This document shows, one piece after another, positions 1-5,568 of a stretch of 8,460 bases of DNA (position 1 is the first letter of the stretch; each line of letters begins with the position of its first letter). A program made the translations under genes and the position numbers. The notes under the pieces were generated by a model that ran no database searches, was not told the DNA's origin, and saw only the letters and a program-made list of their open reading frames with translations. The DNA is from Candidatus Omnitrophota bacterium (GTDB taxonomy: Bacteria > Omnitrophota > Gorgyraeia > Duberdicusellales > 4484-171). The stretch lies in contig JALOBR010000063.1 in the NCBI GenBank assembly GCA_023228195.1, positions 1 through 8,460 of the forward strand, read 5' to 3'.

Positions 1-164
1 ATGGTGGTTCCGCTACGTAACAATTGGTCAGCTATTATTTTACAAGTCCTATCTGGAGGAAAAGAATCGATAAATTTTATTAGATTCAAAATAAACCCTT
101 TTATTCTTTTTTTAAATTCCTCTTTAAATTTCTCTTTTTCTATTTTTAAATTTTGCATTATCAT
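1..164 (-). CDS. Four-helix-bundle (S23/IVP family) protein, N-terminal part, cut by window edge
   Basis: The first 54 codons of a gene that runs off the left edge. The visible residues read as a charged, Lys/Glu-rich first helix, a hydrophobic helix, a short 'FPPDRT' turn, then 'ADQLLRSGTT'. That last block matches the conserved centre of the small four-helix-bundle family first named from 23S rRNA intervening-sequence proteins (QLxRSGTS followed by GAN). The codon cut by the edge begins with AT, consistent with the usual Ile after the block. The ATG at 164 overlaps the transketolase stop as ATGA, and a second in-frame ATG lies at 158. No clear Shine-Dalgarno sequence precedes either, so coupling to the upstream gene is likely. 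The molecular function of stand-alone members is not known; they form small oligomeric helical bundles. The family call is fairly secure; the role here is unknown. Confidence 0.75.
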   Translation of the reverse strand, partial: MIMQNLKIEKEKFKEEFKKRIKGFILNLIKFIDSFPPDRTCKIIADQLLRSGTT

Positions 165-1021
165 TTTGATTTTTTATTTTTGATATTTGATTTTAAGGAG
201 GCATAACTTTCCCCCATCGCTATTTCTTGCTCTGTCGGTATGCGGAAATGAAATCTGGGTACATTCTCCATACATTTTAAACCGAATCCTTTTATGGTTT
301 CAGCGATAATTACTTTTGGCACCTTCCCTGATGATAATTTCGCTTTATTTATAAATTTTAGAATCTGTCCGGGCTTGTGGCCATGAACAACTTTCGGCGT
401 AAGCCCGAACCCTTTTAATTTCTTCACTTTATCTTTAATCTCCCTATCGAGGACATTGACAATAAAGTCCATTGCCTGCAACCTGTTGCTATCAATGATG
501 ATAATTAAATTAGATATTTCATGCTTTACGGCAAATTGTAAAGCTTCCCAGGTGGTTCCTTCCTGCAGCTCTCCATCCCCCACAACACAAAATGTATTGT
601 ATTTTTTGCCCTGGAGTTTTGCGCCATAGGCAATACCAACCGCGATAGGAAGACCGTGACCCAAAGAACCGCAACCGGCTTCAAGGCCGTATTCAAGCCT
701 GCGCTCCATGCATCCCAGAAGCGTACTTTCCTCAGTATAAAAACTATGCCACTCTTTCTTAGGTAAAATTTTCCTGTCAGCTAAAATAGCATATAACGCA
801 TAGCAACCGTGCGCTTTTGAAAAAACAAGCCTGTCACGGCCATCCCAATTGGGGTTGTCCGGTTTATATTTCATTGCTCCATGGTATAAAGCAACCAATA
901 TATCCACGCAGGAAAGAGAAGGCGCAATGTGGCCGGCCCTGTTAGTTACAGAAATACTAACTACTTCCTTGCGTATATAACTTGCTTTTTCTTCTAGTGA
1001 ATTTAGTCTTCTTTGTTTCAT
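161..1021 (-). CDS. Transketolase, N-terminal (ThDP-binding) subunit
   Basis: A 286-residue protein matching the N-terminal half of transketolase, the usual size for the split two-subunit form. The thiamine diphosphate motif is intact: GDG at residues 148-150 followed by ELQEG, and Asn179 in 'IIDSNRLQA'. Conserved histidines are visible in 'AGH' (His31), 'SKAHG' (His71) and 'GSLGHG' (His122). Transketolase moves two-carbon ketol units between sugar phosphates in the cytoplasm. It needs a C-terminal subunit, which would normally follow directly, but the next gene is a four-helix-bundle protein, so the partner must lie further downstream or elsewhere. In a nucleotide-sugar operon it could supply sedoheptulose 7-phosphate or another ketose phosphate to the SIS isomerase (inference). 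An AAGGA at 1034-1038 sits 12 bases before the ATG, rather far for a ribosome binding site. The TGA stop overlaps the next ATG. Confidence 0.9.
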   Translation of the reverse strand: MKQRRLNSLEEKASYIRKEVVSISVTNRAGHIAPSLSCVDILVALYHGAMKYKPDNPNWDGRDRLVFSKAHGCYALYAILADRKILPKKEWHSFYTEESTLLGCMERRLEYGLEAGCGSLGHGLPIAVGIAYGAKLQGKKYNTFCVVGDGELQEGTTWEALQFAVKHEISNLIIIIDSNRLQAMDFIVNVLDREIKDKVKKLKGFGLTPKVVHGHKPGQILKFINKAKLSSGKVPKVIIAETIKGFGLKCMENVPRFHFRIPTEQEIAMGESYASLKSNIKNKKSK

Positions 1022-1040
1022 AGCCTAACGACTTCCTTAT

Positions 1041-1100
1041 CCTGCTCGCCCGCCACGCCGCCGGAAGGCGTCCAGGGCGGTCAGGCTCAGGCGTAGTTCC
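1041..1100. repeat. GC-rich hairpin island between radical SAM and transketolase genes
   Basis: These 60 bases contain 45 G or C (75%) and stand out sharply from the AT-rich surroundings. They can fold as an interrupted hairpin: CGCCC at 1047-1051 pairs with GGGCG at 1075-1079, then a 3 x 3 internal loop, then ACGCC at 1055-1059 pairs with GGCGT at 1067-1071. An alternative inner stem, CGCC/GGCG (1059-1062 with 1067-1070), closes a GGAA loop on the plus strand. No T-run follows on either strand, so it does not look like an intrinsic terminator. The foreign composition and intergenic position suggest a dispersed repeat or a small inserted element, but only one copy is in the window, so the repeat label is inference. 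It could instead be a structured leader of the transketolase message. Confidence 0.35.
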
Positions 1101-1112
1101 AATGAGACTTTA

Positions 1113-1139
1113 CTTTTTAATATTTTCTATATTAAAAAG
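1113..1139. other. Perfect 11-bp AT-rich inverted repeat
   Basis: CTTTTTAATAT at 1113-1123 is the exact reverse complement of 1129-1139, separated by five bases. It lies 19 bases past the stop of the radical SAM gene and upstream of the GC-rich hairpin. On the minus-strand transcript the hairpin is almost pure A-U and is not followed by a U-run, so it is a poor intrinsic terminator. A protein-binding palindrome or an RNA-stability hairpin is possible. The structure is directly visible; any function is guesswork. Confidence 0.5.
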
Positions 1140-1157
1140 CATTTAGTCGAATTGTCA

Positions 1158-2225
1158 CTAGATAAAATTTACATGCGCAGGCGGATACTTTAGCTCCCAA
1201 AGATACCTGTTTACTTCATCCATCCTGCAATTTATTCTGCATTTATCAGAATCAAGTTTTTCTTCTACCCATTTAAGCAGTTTCTTTCGTTTTTCGCCTT
1301 CCCAAATCTGCTGAAATGTATTTTTATAAATATTTCCTAAACAAAATTCTTTTTTTGTAAGATAAATACTGCAGGCCCAGATATCGCCTCCTGCATCTAT
1401 ATAAGACCAAAACGGAAGCGCCAGACAATGCTTATAAGTACGTGAACCTTCATCCCATTTTTTCATTGTGTGTAGCCTGAATATAACGTTAAAATTTTTA
1501 TCGTTAAGCCTCTTTAATTTTTCTGAAAGCCCGAGATATTCGTTATATTTTACGTTTTTATATTTTTGTGTTTTGCTCAAAGGGTGCTGGGAATATGGTT
1601 TTACTACCAAATAATCCATACCTATGTCTTTGGCTTTTTTGCTTAACAACTCTACTTCCTTGCGATTTTCAGGCAAAAGTATAAGCTGCATTCCAAGAGC
1701 GCAATTATATTTTTTATTTTTCCTTAATTTTGCAGCATAACGCATATTCTTCATAACCCTATCAAAATCATCCTCACTCGTTCTGTGTATCTTGGAATAA
1801 GTTTTATTTGTCGCGCCGTTTATACTAACCTTAATCCAGCTTATATTTTCTAATATATTCTCTGCGAGGCTCGCGTTAAATAAAACAGCGTTTGTGGTAA
1901 TAGCTACATCTATACCGGATTTTTTTGTGGAATTTACTATTTCAGCTATACCTTTATGTAAAAAAGGCTCTCCTTCTCCGGCATACATTATGCTTTTTAC
2001 GCCAAGCGATCCCAATTCATTCAATATATTTCTAAAAGCATCTACGTCTAAAAATCTTGGTTGATAGCCCATAAAATCCAGAGCGCAGTAAGTACACCGA
2101 TGGTTGCAGGCGCCTATAGGGGATATTTCCATATAAACCGGGTAAACGGTTTCTCCCTTTAGCCAACCATTCAGCCTTGGCACGTGATACATCAGTTTAT
2201 GGCTATCTATCCTAAACTTATCCAT
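1158..2225 (-). CDS. Radical SAM protein with SPASM/twitch-like C-terminus
   Basis: A 355-residue radical SAM enzyme. The [4Fe-4S] cluster motif CxxxCxxC is at Cys40, Cys44 and Cys47, and an SAM-binding 'GGE'-type stretch, 'AGEGEP', is at residues 82-87. The C-terminus carries Cys267, Cys285, Cys295, Cys329 and Cys333 together with the 'LGNI...IWEG' signature of SPASM/twitch domains, which bind one or two auxiliary iron-sulfur clusters. It has fewer cysteines than a full SPASM domain, so a single auxiliary cluster is more likely (inference). The substrate cannot be read from the sequence. Its place between the SIS isomerase and transketolase genes suggests radical chemistry on a sugar or sugar nucleotide (epimerisation, dehydration or rearrangement), but peptide-modifying relatives are common too. 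The ATG is seven bases after the upstream stop with no clear Shine-Dalgarno sequence, pointing to translational coupling. Confidence 0.88.
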   Translation of the reverse strand: MDKFRIDSHKLMYHVPRLNGWLKGETVYPVYMEISPIGACNHRCTYCALDFMGYQPRFLDVDAFRNILNELGSLGVKSIMYAGEGEPFLHKGIAEIVNSTKKSGIDVAITTNAVLFNASLAENILENISWIKVSINGATNKTYSKIHRTSEDDFDRVMKNMRYAAKLRKNKKYNCALGMQLILLPENRKEVELLSKKAKDIGMDYLVVKPYSQHPLSKTQKYKNVKYNEYLGLSEKLKRLNDKNFNVIFRLHTMKKWDEGSRTYKHCLALPFWSYIDAGGDIWACSIYLTKKEFCLGNIYKNTFQQIWEGEKRKKLLKWVEEKLDSDKCRINCRMDEVNRYLWELKYPPAHVNFI

Positions 2226-2232
2226 ATTGTTT

Positions 2233-2778
2233 TTACATTAAACAATCAGCTATGCAATGAAGAATAGAAAGATGAACAATCTCAACATAGCCATAAGAAC
2301 GCGACGGAACATAAAAGTTTATGATACCTAAACGCCTTAAGGGGTTATCCGAATCAAAACCCGATAAGGTAATAAGTTTGCATCTTTTTTTCCTGGCGGA
2401 TAAAGCAGCTTTTATTATGTTCTGCGATTTGCCTGAACTGCTGATTGCAAAAACCACATCCCCTTTTCTTGCCAGGATTTCAATTGGCTTTGCAAAAACA
2501 TGTTCATAACCTAAATCATTGCTAAGACAGGTAATTAAGCTTGGGTCATTAAAAGCGCAGGCAGGAATATTGCAATTTTTGAGAAAATCCGTGGCTATGT
2601 GGCTTGCTATAGAAGAGCTGCCGCCATTACCTATAATAATAAGTTTATTTCCTTTTTTATTTTGCTGTGCGATAACTGCGCTTATTTTATTGATGGCCAA
2701 TTGCGTGGAAAATATTTTACCGTTACAGCTGCTTTCAATATTAGAAAATAATTGTGAGATTTCGTTAAAATATCCCAT
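2233..2778 (-). CDS. SIS-domain sugar-phosphate isomerase, GmhA-like
   Basis: A 181-residue SIS protein, close to the length of sedoheptulose 7-phosphate isomerase GmhA. It keeps the phosphate-binding loops 'GNGGSSS' (residues 50-56) and 'ISSSGKSQN' (112-120), and 'SNDLGYEHVF' in between. From memory of E. coli GmhA the metal/catalytic residues are His61, Glu65, Gln172 and His180. The aligned residues here are His60, Asp64, Glu166 and His174, so two of four differ conservatively. The family reaction turns sedoheptulose 7-phosphate into D-glycero-D-manno-heptose 7-phosphate, the step before the kinase encoded just upstream. The changed residues leave room for another ketose phosphate. The ATG follows the stop of the fused kinase gene with no gap (TAAATG), so translation is almost certainly coupled. 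DiaA-type SIS proteins are a less likely alternative. Confidence 0.85.
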   Translation of the reverse strand: MGYFNEISQLFSNIESSCNGKIFSTQLAINKISAVIAQQNKKGNKLIIIGNGGSSSIASHIATDFLKNCNIPACAFNDPSLITCLSNDLGYEHVFAKPIEILARKGDVVFAISSSGKSQNIIKAALSARKKRCKLITLSGFDSDNPLRRLGIINFYVPSRSYGYVEIVHLSILHCIADCLM

Positions 2779-4314
2779 TTATTTAAGAAGTGTGGTTATG
2801 TATTTGCCAAGGGGCCCGGGCTCAACTGATGAGCGGTTACCTACAATCATTACTTTCATAGCGCCTACGGCATTACCTATGAAGCCTACGCTTTCTATGG
2901 GATTATCTTTATACACACAAGGAGCGGTTATTGAAAAAAAAGCATCCCCCGCTCCGATTCTATCCAAGACTTCTTTGGAGAATACGGGAATATGGCTGAA
3001 ACCATCTTTTCTTGAATATACAAGCGCGCCTTTATGGCCGCGAGTAATTATCATTTTTTCGCAGGATAATTTTTCACTGACACCAGTGATTAGTTTTTCA
3101 AGATTTGAAAACTTATCGTGGCAAGCAAGACGGATTTCCGGCTCATCTATACAAATATAATCAGCGCGGAAAAATTTTGTAATAAGATTAAAACCGATAT
3201 TTGCGGAATTAGTTTGAACATTTATCGCCAGAAAATTTGCCTTGTCACAAAGGATTTTTACGATTTTTGGCGTAATAAGGCCGTGGCCGAAATCAGTAAC
3301 TATAACCATATCGAATTTTTTTATTAAAGAATCAAGGCAATTTGCTATTTCTTTCTCGATAGAATCCGAAATATGGCCCGTATCTTCAAGATAACATATT
3401 TCGAACAATTTGCTTAAAAATGCCGGGTCAACAAACCTGCGCTTGACAACCGTATGAACATCTTTACAGTAATGGAATATTGTTTTTATATTTGGTTTCA
3501 AATGATTTACAATAAAATTCATGTAATCATTCTTAGTACCGATACAACTTAATAGCGTAACGTCATTGCAAAAACCGGCCACATGGTTTGCGGCTGCAAG
3601 CGCTCCTCCGGCAAATACTTCTTCACTGTTATATTTGGTTGCAATAATATTATCTTTCTGGGATTTACCCATACCGCTGCAATAGTGATACTCATCAATA
3701 ATAATATCTCCGATTACAAGCACCTTTACGTCTTTCAGAGATTTAAGCGAATCTAAAATATTCTTATTGGTGTATCTTTTTTTGAAGCTTGAAAAAAATT
3801 CCTTGGCCTCTTCCGGATAGGGAGAAAAAAATGCGTTAATAAGCGCGGTTGAGCTAAATGTTACTTCGTCGGTAAAATGCAACGCGCCTCCTACCGATTT
3901 TATTGCTTCTTCCTCTTCGTAAATTTTTCCGGTAACATCATCATCTTTTTTAGCATACTCGCCACCCTTTACGTAAAAGTGAGGCTTTAATTTTTTTATG
4001 GTTTCAACTGCCGTGAGCCATTTATTAATAGCAACAAAATCAACACACTCAAGCGCAGCGATGCTTTCTGCGCGTAAGCGCTCTCCAAATATTGGCCTTC
4101 CCGGGCCGCGGTTTACAAACTCATCTTTTGTTAATGTAACTACCAGGATATCCCCTTTCTTCTTTGCTGCCTGGAAGTGTTTTATGTGGCCCGGATGAAG
4201 AAGGTCAAATACTCCATGGCAATGAACAATTTTTTTGCCTCTTTTACGAGCAGCGGAAAACGTTTTACTTAATTCATCAATTGTTTTTATTTTCGCAAAT
4301 GCTTTAGTATCCAT
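2779..4314 (-). CDS. Bifunctional nucleotidyltransferase-PfkB kinase (HldE-like, domains in reverse order)
   Basis: A 511-residue fusion. Residues about 28-160 form a cytidylyltransferase-like domain with the nucleotide-binding 'HPGH' (His40-His43), 'GRPIFGERLRAE' (72-83), 'VKGGEY' (115-120) and 'FSSTALI' (153-159), as in the adenylyltransferase half of HldE. Residues about 195-511 form a PfkB/ribokinase-type kinase starting 'VLVIGDIIIDEY' (198-209), with 'AGGA' (235-238) and 'GAGDAF' (454-459), where Asp457 should be the catalytic base. In E. coli HldE the kinase comes first and the adenylyltransferase second; here the order is swapped. The expected role is to phosphorylate C1 of a heptose 7-phosphate (or similar) and attach AMP or another nucleotide. 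The GmhA step between the two HldE reactions needs a phosphatase, and none is visible here. The gene starts two bases after the upstream SDR stop; AAGG overlapping that stop may serve as ribosome binding site. Confidence 0.88.
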   Translation of the reverse strand: MDTKAFAKIKTIDELSKTFSAARKRGKKIVHCHGVFDLLHPGHIKHFQAAKKKGDILVVTLTKDEFVNRGPGRPIFGERLRAESIAALECVDFVAINKWLTAVETIKKLKPHFYVKGGEYAKKDDDVTGKIYEEEEAIKSVGGALHFTDEVTFSSTALINAFFSPYPEEAKEFFSSFKKRYTNKNILDSLKSLKDVKVLVIGDIIIDEYHYCSGMGKSQKDNIIATKYNSEEVFAGGALAAANHVAGFCNDVTLLSCIGTKNDYMNFIVNHLKPNIKTIFHYCKDVHTVVKRRFVDPAFLSKLFEICYLEDTGHISDSIEKEIANCLDSLIKKFDMVIVTDFGHGLITPKIVKILCDKANFLAINVQTNSANIGFNLITKFFRADYICIDEPEIRLACHDKFSNLEKLITGVSEKLSCEKMIITRGHKGALVYSRKDGFSHIPVFSKEVLDRIGAGDAFFSITAPCVYKDNPIESVGFIGNAVGAMKVMIVGNRSSVEPGPLGKYITTLLK

Positions 4315-4316
4315 AT

Positions 4317-5316
4317 TTACCTTGCAAGGTATTTAAACCAGTCTTTTGTTGCCTCTTCTATCGTATCCGGTGCCCACAACGGAGCCTGCCTCCAATATTC
4401 TATGCTATCGAGCATCTTGCTTACGCCTTCAGCAAAAGACACTTTTGGCTGCCAGCTCAATAATTTTTTTATTTTTGAAATATCTGCAAATGTACAATCA
4501 GGCTCACCGGGCCTTTTAGGAATATACGTTATTTCTCCGCTTAAAAGTTTAACTAATTCATTTATGCTGTAAGTATTGCCTGAGCCGACGTTCATAATTT
4601 CATTTTTACAATCAGCTTGTGCAGCCGCAAAAAAAGCATCTACCACATCCGTAACAAAAGTAAAATCCCTGGTTTGGTTACCGTCACCGACTACTGTAAA
4701 TGGTTTGTTATTTAATTTCTGAGCCAGGAATACTCCAAAAACCGCGCCATATGTGCCGGACGTTCTCGAGCGCGGGCCGTAAACGTTAAAAAGCCTTAGA
4801 GACACTACGGGAAGCTTATAAACCTTGCCCCAATGCATAATAATCTGCTCACCTAAATATTTAGTTAAAGCGTAAGGATATTGGGGGGCGGATCTCGGCG
4901 CTTTCCGGCGTTGGAAAAACATCGGGTATGCCATAGCAGGAAGATGATGCGGCATAAATTATTTTTTTTACGTTGGCGAGCCTGGAAGCCTCTACGACTG
5001 CAGTTGTTCCTGTTACGTTCGATTTGTAATAATTGAGCGGGTTGACTATCGACGGCACAATATCTGCCAGGGCTGCTAAATGATACACTACGTCTATGCC
5101 GTTGAAATGCTTTTTAATGCCCTCAAGATCGGATATATCAATTTCAATTATTTTGAGGTTTTTATTATTTTTATGCTGTTCTAAGTTTTGCAGGCGGCCG
5201 CTTGAAAGATTGTCTAAAACCGTAACGTCATAGCCTTCGCTAATAAGCCTATCAACCATATGGCTGCCGATAAATCCGCAACCTCCTGTGACTATGGCTT
5301 TTTTATTGTCCAGCAT
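4317..5316 (-). pseudogene. NAD-dependent epimerase/dehydratase (GalE/WbpP-like SDR), frameshifted at a C6 run
   Basis: Two overlapping frames together encode one extended SDR enzyme. The N-terminal frame (5316 to 4861, 151 codons) has the NAD-binding GGCGFIG loop (Gly11, Gly14, Gly17) and the 'SSSCYG' serine block (124-129), then ends in seven unrelated residues. The C-terminal frame (usable from about 4887 to 4317) supplies 'QYPYALTKYLGEQ' with the catalytic Tyr-x3-Lys, 'LRLFNVYGPRSR' and the substrate-binding C-lobe. Removing one base from the six-C run (4883-4888) joins them into 332 residues with catalytic Tyr148 and Lys152. As written, the first fragment lacks both. Relatives are UDP-hexose or UDP-HexNAc 4-epimerases; it does not look like HldD. 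It starts nine bases after the HTH stop, without a clear Shine-Dalgarno sequence. It may be an assembly error, a true mutation, phase variation or +1 recoding. Confidence 0.85.
4883..4888 (-). other. Six-base C run causing the SDR frameshift
   Basis: The plus strand reads TT followed by six G and then CG, which is CCCCCC in the coding sense. With five C the reading is Arg-Pro-Gln-Tyr-Pro-Tyr, the normal SDR active-site approach; with six it turns into Pro-Pro-Ile-Ser and reaches TAA within eight codons. CCC-C is also a known +1 slip-prone proline context. The position of the frame change is directly visible; its cause is not. Confidence 0.9.
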
Positions 5317-5325
5317 GATTTATCA

Positions 5326-5505
5326 TCAATTTTCTGAATATTCTACCATTTTCAGAATTTCTCGGCCTAAAATCCTGTGCTGACGCCCGATTTTTACTGT
5401 TTTGAGTTTGTTCTTTTTGATAAGCCTTAGAATGGTTGAGCGGCTCAATTTGAGTATATCTTCGGCTTCTTTGAGGGTATAAATTTCGTTAGAAATGACT
5501 TGCAT
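5326..5505 (-). CDS. Small excisionase/MerR-like HTH DNA-binding protein (HTH_17 type)
   Basis: A 59-residue protein that fills almost the whole gap between the aminotransferase and SDR genes. It has the typical helix-turn-helix of the excisionase family: 'YTLKEAEDILKLSRSTILRL' (residues 9-28) forms the HTH, followed by 'IKKNKLKTVKIGRQHRI', the basic wing with Gly-Arg. Relatives include phage excisionases and BldC-type regulators. The ATG has a good Shine-Dalgarno sequence, AAGGGG, six bases upstream, and a consensus promoter sits immediately in front. The gene ends in three consecutive in-frame stops (TGA TGA TAA), and the SDR gene starts in the same frame a few codons later. As first gene of unit B it could regulate the operon or itself. 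No integrase or recombinase is visible, so a transcriptional role looks more likely than excision (inference). Confidence 0.85.
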   Translation of the reverse strand: MQVISNEIYTLKEAEDILKLSRSTILRLIKKNKLKTVKIGRQHRILGREILKMVEYSEN

Positions 5506-5531
5506 AATAGGCCCCTTAAAACAACTGAATG

Positions 5532-5559
5532 ATTATAACAATGTATCAAGAAGTGTCAA
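5532..5559 (-). promoter_or_regulatory. Consensus sigma70-type promoter for the HTH-led operon
   Basis: Reading the minus strand, a perfect -35 box TTGACA (5559-5554) is followed by a 16-base spacer and a perfect -10 box TATAAT (5537-5532). TGT directly before the -10 gives an extended -10 motif. Transcription would begin near 5525, leaving a leader of about 20 bases before the HTH start codon. It lies just past the aminotransferase stop, so it should drive unit B separately from unit A. No terminator for unit A is visible in front of it. Confidence 0.85.
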
Positions 5560-5560
5560 G
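5543..5560 (-). promoter_or_regulatory. Tandem direct repeat over the -35 region, possible operator
   Basis: On the minus strand CTTGACAC (5560-5553) and CTTGATAC (5550-5543) match at seven of eight bases and start ten bases apart, about one helical turn. The first copy contains the -35 box. BldC-like members of the HTH_17 family are known to bind tandem direct repeats, so self-regulation by the adjacent gene is possible. The short repeat could also be chance. Confidence 0.35.
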
Positions 5561-5568
5561 GCAGTTCT

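Noticed and set aside
1..183. 60-codon plus-strand frame at the left edge
   Set aside because: The opposite strand encodes the four-helix-bundle start, with the QLLRSGT motif and coupled start; the plus frame is low-complexity Phe/Ile/Leu from A-rich coding sequence.
1022..1157. Intrinsic terminator between the radical SAM and transketolase genes
   Set aside because: Two hairpins are present but neither is followed by a U-run on the coding strand; the AT hairpin is weak and the GC hairpin leads into AGCAGGATAAGG.
2519..3160. 213-codon open frame on the plus strand
   Set aside because: It lies antisense across the SIS and kinase genes, has no recognisable domain or ribosome binding site, and both minus-strand genes there carry clear family motifs.
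4888..4955. Apparent ATG start of the C-terminal SDR frame at 4955
   Set aside because: The residues before the frame change are out-of-frame reading of the N-terminal half, and no ribosome binding site is evident; the family match begins only at the C6 tract.
5326..5568. Integrated element or attachment site suggested by the excisionase-like gene
   Set aside because: No integrase, recombinase, tRNA end or flanking direct repeats are visible; HTH_17 proteins are often plain regulators.
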